From positions 13,207,023-13,271,022 of the forward strand of contig CM052355.1 of the NCBI GenBank assembly GCA_028551475.1: a stretch of 64,000 nt of DNA, written 5' to 3'. This DNA comes from Casuarina equisetifolia. Taxonomy: Eukaryota > Streptophyta > Magnoliopsida > Fagales > Casuarinaceae. The translations under genes were made by a program, and so were the position numbers. Of the stretch, positions 1-15,367 are shown one piece after another. Below the pieces are notes generated by a model that saw nothing but the letters and a program-made list of their open reading frames with translations, had not been told where the DNA came from and made no database searches. Within the stretch, counting starts at the first letter, position 1. Every line of letters begins with the position of its first letter.

Positions 1-2018
1 TTAGTTGGGGGTGCCTTCCTTGCAGATTTTAACAGAAATCCATAACCATCTTTTTCTCTTCCTCTCTCCCGCTCTCCTTCTCCCCTCTCTCTGTGAGGAG
101 GATTATATGCATGAAATCCATTTCACGTGGCACTTACGTATCTCATCTTCATGGGCACTGATGCGTATATCTATGTTTCTCATCGTAGGCCTCCATACCG
201 CTGGCTTCAACCAGGAAGTGGTCACCCATCTTCTCCTGCTTTCTCAACTTTCTACTTTCACTTGGAGCTCAAAGGCTAAATTTGCAGCTTTTCCATTCTA
301 AGTGATAATTCTTTCTTGGAAGGGAACTACATCAATCAGATATTTCTGGTACGTTCTTTAGCCATCTGGCCCTCTGAGCTTTTTGAGTTGTCAATTTATT
401 TTGCAGTATTAGATGAGTCCCACTGCTAGTAGTGCTAACTCTGTTGGTATGGAGGGTTGATATGGGGTAATCTTCATTGAAATATCTGGTTGTCATTGTT
501 GTATCCCACTCCAAAACCATCCCACAACTCGAGGTGCTTTTTCATTCCCTTATACAGATCATGAAGATTCTGTCATACTGTGGTACCGGAAAAGATAATG
601 CATGTAGAAAACGAAACTGTACTGTAGGCGTTAAATAAAAAATTCCAAAGGAAAACGGACAAAAAGAAAGCAATAAACCCTCATAGGGAGCTTGGCGAAG
701 GTTCTTTCTCAATCTCAAAAAGAGACTGCCAACGGAAATAGCTAAATTCCGTAGTGAATAGCATGCACTCATCCAACTTTAAGGACCAAATTCATTATGT
801 GTTCAGCGAGCTAGACTGTCAGACGCTGTAGCCTAATCGTTCGTGTCCTTGATGCTGGGATATGGGAAGGCTACCCTCCGAAAAAAAAAAAGTGGCTTTG
901 AAGGCTTCTGCTATTTCCTGCTCGGCGGCAAAACCCCAAGGCCTTTTCCAATCTGATAAAAAGTACTTGGGGCGTGCTGTGCCACATTAGCACTGTGGAT
1001 CTCTCTTTTTCACCATCTGTCTGCGAAAGCAGAGACCACTCTAAGGCAGATTTCGACTGATAAGTAGTGATAAAGGCGTTTGGAGCAACATCACATTATC
1101 ACTTGCTGTACAACAATTGAAGATTCTTACCTTTTCCCCCCTAACTCTTGAGGAGCTGAGAAAAGTCTCTTTTTACTTGGGCGTCACTGCGGGAAGATGC
1201 TAAATCCAAAATATGGTTGGGTATCTGTGGATATTCATACTGGATCTGAGATATGCATGTAAAAGCAATAAATTGATCCATTTAGTTGCGCCCCTGTGAC
1301 TTCCATGTTACATGCAATGGTTGAGAGACCATAGACTGGGAGTTACAGTGCCTGGGATCAATCCTAAATCACTAGGAATGCAGATAAATGATATTGCAGC
1401 GTAGATAAATCTGAACTAATTGTTAGATAAGAGTAAAAAAAAACATTTGTTCAGATGCCTGAAGAACACAAATTAGAACTCATGATCCATGAGTCTAGAG
1501 AGAACACAAACAGCCACTTTTAAGACGTGACAATCTGCTAGATTTCTGGGTTGTCCAGTTTTGCTTTGCAGAGAGAGCATTAGATGTCATGAGATAGTGG
1601 TACACTAAAAACACGGGAAAATAACAGATGTAGCATAAAGCGGAATAGATCACCATTATATTATTCATTTGTTTACGGGTAGAAGTGGTTTGCCAAAAGT
1701 CCTCTCTCTATATCTGAGTCCTCAGGTTGTTCAGTTACGGATTATATGAGTGTACATGTGTCAGGAACAGGCACAGAAGGCCTAGCCTAGTTGTAAGCCA
1801 GTAAAAGGCTGCGTCCTTGTCTTCTTAATGAACTTCATCGACTTAATTAACTTTGAGGCAACTTCCCAAATCACTACAGTACAGACTACTTTGCATGACA
1901 TGTAGAAAAGGACCAAGTAGTGGCAAAATGCTCGTCTCTCGTTATCCGTTGCAACCCATATGACAGCAGAAACTTACAATTGCTTTAATGTTTTGATTTG
2001 TTTTCTTCTCCTTTCCAG
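1..2018. other. Upstream region, no gene recognised
   Basis: No reading frame here resembles a known protein, and the open stretches are short and not linked by convincing splice sites. The region probably holds the promoter and possibly distal leader exons of the NPH3-like gene downstream. An A-run lies near 880-890. I see no RNA gene or mobile element. Confidence 0.4.
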
Positions 2019-2521
2019 GCGTAACTTCCTTCTATAAGTTAAAGGCGCTTCTAGAGCTCCATATAGAAATTGAGGATGGCTGGGGCCTTGCTGGAAGCAA
2101 GGTGAAGAAAAGACTGGTTTGCGTTACCATTCTGCCAGTGAATCTCCATGAACATTACACTTGCAGCACAAGCTCCAGAATGAGAATCCCGACCCGTGTT
2201 TCATGATCGCTGTGGTAAGCTTCTCCTTTTCTTCTCTTCCATTCCATTCCATGTTCACTTCATCTGTAGATCCTTTTACTTTTATGGACTTAATCCATTT
2301 AATCGTGCGTTCACTGAACTGTTGCAGGTACTTGATCACCCTTTGTCAAGAATTGAACTTACATTCTTGTGAGTACGTCACACCACCAACTCATACCCTG
2401 TAGTTCATTTCCTCTCCCCCGCTCCTTCCTTTTTTCTCCATTTCATTTCGCCTTCATTGATTACTATTGCAGGGATTGAAATATTGGTAAAGCTTGACCG
2501 CAAAGACAGTAAAGCGACTTT
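2019..2521 (+). other. Probable spliced leader exons upstream of NPH3-like gene
   Basis: Three short segments are bounded by good plant splice signals: 2019-2214 (acceptor TTTCCAG, donor GTAAGC), 2328-2368 (acceptor TTGCAG, donor GTGAGT) and 2473-2521 (acceptor ATTGCAG, donor GTGAGT). A further acceptor (ATTCAG at 2713-2718) precedes the segment that carries the NPH3 start codon. The simplest reading is a 5' UTR interrupted by several introns. The first segment is open in one frame over its whole length, so a small upstream coding unit cannot be excluded. Transcript evidence is lacking. Confidence 0.4.
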
Positions 2522-2817
2522 GTGAGTAAATATCTGAAGTGCATTTATTTCCGATGTATTTAATTCTCTGGGTGTGATATAACTGCTTCGATTGTTTTTG
2601 TGAACCGCGTGTCCGCTTAATTCATGCATGCATCCATTGCAAGCCCTTGCTTGCTTCTTTCTTTAATTTTGCCTTTTCGTTTGACCGCCTCTCTATCATG
2701 AACTGCAATGATATTCAGGTTTCGTTTGGCCGTCATCTGGAAGGGCCGATCCCAATGTTACACATGAAGGAGTGATCAAGATCTTTTAACAAGAAGAAAA
2801 AAATCACCATCACAAAA

Positions 2818-5239
2818 ATGAAGTTTATGAAACTTGGGACGAGGCCAGACACCTTTTACACAGAAGAAGCTACCAGGCATGTATTCATCAACTATCCCAC
2901 TTTAATGTAATCAAGAGATAGCCTTTAGAATTGTGTTTTTGTATTGGGGCTAAAAAACTGATTTCAGATTGTTCTACAAGTGCAGGACTGTGATTTCAGA
3001 ATTAGCTAGCGACGTTGTCATACAAATTAATGACATCAATTATCTTCTCCACAAGGTATGAATTGATGAGGATCTTGTGTTTCTGTCCTCCCTGCATGCT
3101 TTCAACATACAACTAAAAGAAGGTGGTAAGTGTATGTGTTTGATGATCACGGGATGGAATTCAAAAGTGGAAGCATTTCTGGGATAATTCGATTCTCTTC
3201 TATTTGTTAATTCTTGGAAGAACACATTTGTTTATAAAGTTTGGGGCTTATGCTTCTTCTCGACCACTATTGCTTAGATCCTTGTTAATTGTTCTGTTCT
3301 TAGCTGCAGTTTCCTCTTCTTCCAAAGTGCGGCCTCTTGCAACGTCTTTGCTCTGATGCTGCAGATTCTGAGGTTGTTACAATTGAACTCCATGATATTC
3401 CTGGAGGCGAAAATGGTTTTGAGCTGTGTGCTAAATTTTGTTATGGGATTACGATTAATGTCAGTGCTAGCAACTTTGTACCAGCATACTGTGCTGCTAA
3501 ATTCCTTAGAATGACTGAATCGGTAGAGAAGGGAAACTTGGTCGTAAAGCTTGAGGCTTTTTTTGTGTCATGCATTCTTGAAGGTTGGAAGGACTCTATT
3601 ATCGCATTTCAGAGCACGTTGAGTTTACCCGAGTGGTCTGAGACCTATGGAATCACCAGAAAGTGCATCGATTCGATTGTTGAGAAGATCCTCACACCTC
3701 CGTCCAAGGTAAGAATTTTACTCCTAAGAAGGTGTAGATCGTAAGGTTGTTCTTGCTTCAGAGAAAGTCTTTGCTAAAGGGTGAAGATTTTCTGCAGGTC
3801 ACATGGTCCTACACCTATACCAGACCAGGTTACTCCAAGAAACATCACCATTCTGTCCCGAAGGATTGGTGGACCGAAGACATATCTGATCTTGACATAG
3901 AACTTTTCCGTTGCGTAATTACTGCCATCAGATCGACATATATGTTGCCACCACAGCTTATTGGTGAAGCTTTGCATGTCTATGCCTGTCGTTGGCTACC
4001 AGACGCATCAAAGAGCAGGAACATACAGAGTAATTCGGTGCCTCAAACCGAAGAAGTTAAGGAAAAGAATCGACGAGTTCTTGAAGCCATAGTCAGCATG
4101 ATCCCTGGAGATCGAGGATCAGTTTCAATTGGCTTTTTGCTAAGGCTTCTTAGCATAGCGAATTATGTAGGAGCCTCTCCGGTGACGAAGACAGAACTCA
4201 TAAGGAGATCTACTCTGCAATTTGAGGAGGCGACGGTGAGTGACTTACTCTTTCTCCTCCGCCCACCATCTGGAGGGCACAGTTACGATATCGACTTGGT
4301 TGTGGCAGTAGTAGAAAGTTTAGTAGTGCTATGGAGAAGACAATCTCCTACAGCTGCAGAAAACAGCCAGTTTTTGGGATCCATTCGGAAGGTTGGGAAG
4401 CTCATTGATTCTTACCTCGAAGTGGTTGGAAAGGACCACAACATGCCAGTATCAAAAGTAGTGTCTCTCGCCGAAGCATTACCAGATATTGCTCGGCCAA
4501 ACCACGATGCCCTCTACAAGGCGATCAACATTTATCTTAAGGTATCGAACTAAATAGCACTCATGGAACATAAGCCAAAGTGTTTTAAGGCCTACTGATA
4601 TGGGATCTTTTATCTATGAGCATTCATGAATGTGATAAAAGCAGGAAGCAAGTACTTTGTTCAAGAATTTCATTACTTGCCCATTGACAATGTGACTCAA
4701 TTGATAAACAGGAGCATCCTGACCTGAGCAAGGGGGAAAAGAAGCGCCTCTGCCGGATTCTCGACTGCCAAAAGTTGTCCCCAGAGGTACGCGCCCATGC
4801 TGTGAAAAACGAACGCCTGCCATTGAGAACTGTCGTGCAAGTTCTCTTTTTTGAACAAGAGAGTGGCACGAAGGAAAGCACCCACAAGCCGAGTAACCCC
4901 GAGCTAATTCCTAAAGGAAAGCAGACACCAACAGCAAGGGAAGATCCACCAAAGCTAAAACTGGGTCTAGAAGAAAAATCTAGCAGAGGGGAGAGCGCCA
5001 GAAGAGCCATCGTTTCTGGAACAGGAGAAAAAGATCAACATAAAACGAAGAGGTCAGATGGAAAGTTGCCTCTGGCATTGGAAAGAAAGTTGGTGATTGG
5101 AGAAATCGATGAAGCGGAGTCGGAGAAGGGGAAGGAGATTAGAGAAGAAGGAATGTCTCGGAGCCAGTTGGACCCTAAGAAGATCATCCCAAAGGGTAGT
5201 AGATCAGATCATAGCCGGGACAAAAGCAGAGACAGATAG
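2818..5239 (+). CDS. NPH3/RPT2-like BTB/POZ domain protein
   Basis: Model: 2818-2876, 2986-3055, 3310-3708, 3798-4541, 4712-5239; 599 residues. This family supplies substrate adaptors for CUL3 ubiquitin ligases, best known from phototropin signalling at the plasma membrane. The N-terminus (MKFMKLGTRPDTF) and a BTB domain at about residues 25-125 are followed by the NPH3 domain, which opens with DWWTEDISDLDIELF near residue 196 and closes with KNERLPLRTVVQVLFFEQ near 470. The tail is charged, rich in Lys, Glu and Ser, and ends in SRDKSRDR. The overall layout matches the subgroup of Arabidopsis At5g47800, though that comparison is from memory. The first intron has a GC donor (AG|GCATGT); only this site keeps the frame. 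The specific pathway is unknown. Confidence 0.93.
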
Positions 5240-7028
5240 AAAAAGGAGACACTGCTCTTTCTCATCAAACTTGCTATAATTGGATTTCATTCCCTCAGGA
5301 AAATGTCTTGCTTTCATTTGCCTACTAGGAAGTTCTTGTTATTAGTTGCTGTATACTGCAACTTAAGATGAATTCAATCGCTCAGGAAAAGAAAATAATG
5401 ATCTGAGAATTAAAGTTGCACGCGATCATCCGACAGGGAACACTAGTTAGACCTTTCAACAGAAAAGCGTGCAAGGTGGTACAAATGCTTCACCCAAATA
5501 CTTGCGCAGCTCAAAAAGTTCTCTGGAAGATGCAGATAGATGATGGGGATTGCAAGACCAGCTAACTCTAATGGTCTCAATCCCACGTGATAATTTGACC
5601 TACCAACTTAGACCTACCTTTACAAAGACGAAACCTTATTTGGGAAAGGGGTTTGGCGCTTTGCCCTCCGCATAAAACCCGCTCCCACAGGGCTTAACCA
5701 ACCTATTTCCCATTTTTAATTTTTAAATTTAATCAATTACAATTGGGAACCTCCTTGAACGGATCGAACAGAGCCCCACGTCGTTGATACTAATAAATCA
5801 TCTTTTTCTTTGAAAAGCGGGAAGAAAGCGAAATGATTAGTTAGACAAGTTGGACTGGATTCAGCTTCCTCCACCTAATCACGTTGGTGTTCTTCCTTCA
5901 TTCGTTCTCCTGGTTTTTCTGAAATGGTAAGCTCCTTTCGCTTCATATATTCACCTCTGCAGTTCCTGCTCTTTGGTTTATCTTATCGTTCATTGAGAGT
6001 ATGCTTGGAAATTATTTTTAAAGAAAATCCCGAAGCTTTTAGGTGGGTTCGGGTTCTTCTTTTGTGGGTTTTATCTTTGCATACTTTGTGCGACAATTTT
6101 GGTTGTTATTGGTGGCATTGGACTGGGAAGTTCAGGTTTTTTTTTTTTATCTTGGCATCTGTAGATTGCCATAACTAACTGTGGTTCTGATGGAGTCGAT
6201 TACTTTGCCTTTTGCCCTTGATATCCGTTTATTGTTCACGAAGTCAAGTATAGGGTTGATTTCAAGGGAACTTGTCCAGGGTTTCTGTTTTCAAATAGTT
6301 TGTGCTTGGCCTTCATATGTATGTAAATACATATGTGTATATGTTTCAGTATGTGAATCCCCAAACGAGGCGCCTGAGTTAACAGATTGCACTGGATTAA
6401 TCTTATTCATTTACCTTACACGGCTAGAAGATCTGTGTCATACTAAGCTGTTGACTATAGATTTTATTAACTAACAGCTGATAGATATTGATTGGCCTGC
6501 TGTAAATGTGATTATGCCTAGTGTTTATCTGAAAGGATGCATCTAACTGGGACATTTTAATCTAGAAGAATAAAGATTTGTTTTAGATTTCAATAACATG
6601 GTCATGATTTCTTCTTTTTTTATTCACATTTGCTTGAATTTCAGTTGATGTCACCTTTGTGCTTGTTCACTTTCATCAAACTTGCTTGACTGGTAACAAA
6701 TCACGTTCATGCTTTCATGTTTATGTAAATATACTGTTGTGGCCTTGTGTGTTTTAAGAGCATATCTTGAAATATGGAAAATCCTTATCTGCAAGTTTTG
6801 GCGAGAGTAAACCAACTATTATTAGCATTCTAGAAGGTTCACTATATTTTTGTTTGTTCTGCACTCTGTTTCCTTGATCACTCACTATCAAGAGCTAGGT
6901 CGCTGAAGGATTTATTGTTGCTTCCAATCGATCTTTAGTATGCAGGTTTCTCTTAGCTTAGTTATAAATTGAAGAATTAGGTTTTCTTTGTGTACAGGTA
7001 TGGAGTGCTTTGACGTCTCGAAAAGATC
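5240..7028 (+). other. 3' flank of NPH3-like gene and 5' leader of CBL gene
   Basis: The first 600 bases hold the NPH3-like 3' UTR and a promoter-like stretch without a recognisable gene. A leader exon probably ends at 5926 (GAAATG|GTAAGC), followed by a 1,071-base intron and an acceptor TGTACAG at 6991-6997. The second leader segment, 6998-7028, runs into the CBL start. Leader introns of this kind are common in plant CBL genes. The transcription start is not determined. Confidence 0.5.
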
Positions 7029-11458
<4,430 letters not shown>

Positions 11459-13081
11459 ATTTCAAGCCTTCATTAAGCTTAGTCTGTAGCGGAAAGAGTT
11501 TTTTTTTTTTTTTCCTTTTACTTTTAACGTCAATGTGGCTTTTCCTGGGCGAAGATTCATCCAGTAGAGAGGATATTGATGATTATTTTGTCTTGACGGT
11601 GAACAGAAGTTTGTCTCCATTGGCCTTCAGTTTATTTGTTTGTTGGTATGATTTTTTATTTTTTATTTTTTTTTTTTTTTTTTGGGTTCACTGGAGTAAG
11701 GAATCCAGTGGCAATACACCATACTTCCGATCGAATTGGCCACAGTGAGGTGAACTCGCAGCAGATAAGTTGGAACCGATTTTGAAATTGTGGCATTGGC
11801 TTCCCTACTATTGTATAACTTTCTTCTCTAGTAGAATTAGAACTGCCTAGTTCCTTTTTCTTCCTCTTTATATTTATGTGACCCTTGGTGGTCATACTTG
11901 GTGATTCGTGTATACTTCTGCATTGATGTAATGGTGTTTATGCAGATACGTCTTGGATAATGCTATTAATAGAAAGAATTGTTGCTTGTTTGTTGTTTAC
12001 AGTAACCTTTATGATTATAGGAAGGCAGTTGTAGCTCTCGGCTATGTTTTGCTCATGTTCAGAAGCACGATGTCTCCTGCCAGTTATGCTAGTCGAAGAG
12101 ACACTGGCCTATAAATTAGTGTCAATAATTGAGCGGGTGTTGTCGAGTGAATTGCTTAGGTTCTCCATTCAGCTTGCTTCTGTTTGACAGGGCATCAAAT
12201 GGAGCCTGTCCCCAACGCCTAATTTGCTGAGGGTAAAACTTAGAAAGTGATGAAGAAACCATAGCAGTTCGCCTCTGAACTCCAAAGTAATCAAAAGAGA
12301 CACTGATAAGGTACTTTATCTCCTGTTTGCTTGATTCCCACCGCTGAGTACTTTGCAGCAAGTTCATGTTGGATAAAGTTGACTCAACAGCGAAGTTTGA
12401 TTATTACTGACAATGGATAAACAACTTTGTACTTTGCAAGGACAAAACAAAACCCTCTTCATTTTTGGTTTGTAAATACACGTACCCATGTACACAACCG
12501 CGTGAAATTGGTTCCAAACAATCAATCGGTTCTAATCAATATCTGTTCATAACTGAGTCATGTGCTTATCGACAAATAATGGTATCTGTGAACAGCAAAG
12601 GATTTATGATTCTCCGATAATTTGACTAAAGTTTCTAATGTAATCATTTTGTAAGCAGTGGACAGTATCGTCCTTATGCCAGACACCGGAGTGGCACTGA
12701 GGATCATAAATAACTCGGGGGAGCGCAAGCGCCAAGGAAAAGGCAACACACGGTTTAAGAAGAGAAGGAACCTCGTCTTTCATTCCATCTTCTCCTTGGC
12801 GATCACTTCTCGCGCTCTTTTCCTGGTACCCCTTATCCTCTTCTTCTTCTTCTTCTTCTTCTTCTTCTTCTTCTTCTTTATATTTATGTTTACCCTAATG
12901 GGCTTGGTTTTTCCTCGCTTTACGCCATTTTTAAGGTTTCTAGAGTTTACTGAAAGCGTAAAACAAAAAGCTGCGCTTTCTTCGTTTCTCTGCAAAAGGA
13001 GATTGTCTGGTTTCAATGCTGGGCTTCACACTCTCGTGAGACACTGTGTATTTCTGGTGTTTTGCAGAAATAGAAGTTGCA
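11459..13081 (+). other. CBL 3' flank and NRPD4 promoter/leader
   Basis: The CBL 3' UTR probably extends a few hundred bases and includes T-rich runs at about 11500-11513 and 11660-11682. No gene is recognised between 11,900 and 13,080. An acceptor-like TTTTGCAG at 13060-13067 shortly before the NRPD4 start suggests a leader intron. Confidence 0.45.
12839..12879. repeat. (TTC)n microsatellite
   Basis: About 13 consecutive TTC units form a pyrimidine tract 200 bases upstream of the NRPD4 start, probably in its leader or promoter. Tracts of this kind are common in plant 5' regions and often vary in length. Confidence 0.95.
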
Positions 13082-15367
13082 ATGGAGAAAGGGGGTAAAG
13101 GGTTGTCTCCTACCCCCAGAACAGCACGAAAGTCTGCCCTCAAATCTGCTCCTCCCAAACAAGGTCTTTTATTTATTTTCATTTATCTGGTTCTTAATCT
13201 TTGCGTGGGTGTCATGCAATGCTTTGTATAAAGAGAAAAGAAAACTTCTTTATATGTCTGAATATGCCCATTAATCGGAGGAATTTGACGGGATAAACTA
13301 GTAAGACATTGTATTTAATCAATCACTCTCTGTCTCCGCCCAGAAAAGAAATGATATCCATGATCTTTCTAAGGAGAAGACACTGTAATATCTCTTGTCG
13401 GATGTTGAGTGGTATCCATTAGTGCCGAAATCCGCACGAAGACAATGTAGAAACTACAGTTACTTAAACCTGCTATATTTTTGAAGCACTTGTTTTCTGT
13501 GAATTGTGTAGCATCCTTGAAAGGGAAGGACGATACCCCAACAAAGTCAAAGAGGGGGAGGAAAGTTCAGTTCAGTGCTGAAGGTTTTTAGTTTTCTTCT
13601 TGTCCGTTAAATATTTATTTTTTATCCTTCATCACTGGCGATGTAAATGCCGTTGGTAGTATTTCTATCATCAGGGTACATTGAATTATTGTTTGAATGA
13701 GATCATTTATCCTCTCTAATTGGTGGAATTTTTATTATAGGTTTGGCTGACGCTAATCCTGATTTTTCACCGAAGTCTGGTGGGAAGATTGAAACTACAT
13801 TTCCAAAAGGTTTTATTTTCTTCAGCATTTTGTTTGGCCATTATAATTTGATTTACTCCGTTTTAATTTCCTTTAAATGTGCGGTTTTTGATTGTTAAGG
13901 TGATTCAAGCAAATGGGGAAAAGGAGACAAGACTTCTACTGGTGGAAAAATTTCAATTTCTAAGGAACCCCAACCGCCGGTGCTTAAAGTTGAACAAGGT
14001 GGGTCATTTGAAGTATGTCTTTTAGTTCCAGGAATGACTTGATTTTCATCTGCTCTTTTAAGCTGGGGACGGCCATTGGTGTGACAACACCGTTTTTAAC
14101 AACATATACAGATCTCCCAGACAATGTCAAATGCATGATGGATTGTGAGGCTGCGGATATTTTACAAGGAATCGAGGATCAAATGGGCATATTATCAAGA
14201 GATCCAGAATTTAAACTGCCTGTGTGAGGACGAATTCAATGCTTCCTTTCTTGAATGGAAGTTCAATTTGCATTTCAGGTGTTATAATTGTTTCTTTGTT
14301 TCCAGCTCATTTGACAAAGGGCTGCAATATGCTAAGCGTGACAGCCATGACACTAATCCCCAGTCTGTTAGACAAGTTCTCAAGTATCCTTGAAAGTCAT
14401 TCTTTGGAGCTGTTTTTCTCAGTTGTTCTTTAGCATTAGTTTTGTATGCTTTTATTTGTCTATGTGTGTGTACACACAAAATTATGCAGGTCCCTGCTTT
14501 TGATTTGACATGTATATTTATCCTCCGTCAGCTGTTGAATCCCTTAACTGGAATAAGTACTCTCACAAAATATGGTGTCACCGATGGCGAGGTCTCAATC
14601 TTAACCTCAAGTCACTTGAATCTTAAAATTCACGCAGCTTTCTTGTTGTAACCATATTTTGACTGCAGATATGCGTGATTGCCAATATTTGTCCTGATTC
14701 CATTGATGAAGTTTTTGCTCTGGTACCATCCTTGAAGGTATGCCTTCTCCAGCTTTGTGATTTATTGGAGAATTACATTTCTTAGATTGCACGTATGCCA
14801 AATCTTTGCTTACTCTATTGTTTTTAGGTCTATGCTAGACAATAAGTAGAGAAGCACGCAGAGGTATCACTACAATCACTATCTCTTTGAGCCTCAACAG
14901 TTTGATGAATAAGTCGAAATAAGCCAATCTGGTGCTTAGTTTACTATGTGTAAAGATACAAAACTAATTTCTTTATGCCACTTGTGTAAAGGTGAATGCA
15001 TAAGACTAACTATTTTCTGATCTTGAGGCCTAAGATTCATGCCATTTCATTCCCTTTTGAACTACAAATGAGCATGATAATGCTTCAGTTCTTGTTAGTC
15101 TCCCTAGGTTGGTATCGCGACTGAAACACTTATCGATTTCTGAACTAAAACTTTCGTTTAGGCGAAGAGATCAAAGCTCAGTGAACCCCTCAGAGATGTG
15201 TTAAGTGAGCTATCCAACTTAAAAAAGTCTGCAAGCCTTGAAAGTCGAATGGGGAGCGCAAAAGTCGACGTACCTGGTAAAGCTTTCATTTTGCTTCTTG
15301 AACTGTGAGTCTTATTTGGCTGTCTTTCACTACCTTGGTACTTGATAATTTTGGTGCAGATACTTAA
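13082..15367 (+). CDS. NRPD4: DNA-directed RNA polymerase IV/V subunit 4 (Rpb4-like)
   Basis: Model: 13082-13163, 13512-13583, 13741-13809, 13900-13998, 14112-14223, 14306-14383, 14558-14591, 14669-14737, 15162-15276, 15360-15367; 245 residues. NRPD4/NRPE4 is the fourth subunit of the plant polymerases that drive RNA-directed DNA methylation in the nucleus. The start MEKGGKGLSPTPRTARK and a Lys/Ser-rich N-terminal half match the family. The Rpb4 core begins near residue 110 (DLPDNVKCMMDCEAADIL), continues with DPEFKLPVSFDKGLQYAK and TNPQSVRQVL, and ends with DGEICVIANICPDSIDEV and a Leu-rich tail. The 34-base seventh exon uses an AAG acceptor (GGAATAAG); the more obvious CAG sites nearby break the frame, so this junction is the least certain part of the model. 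Confidence 0.88.
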
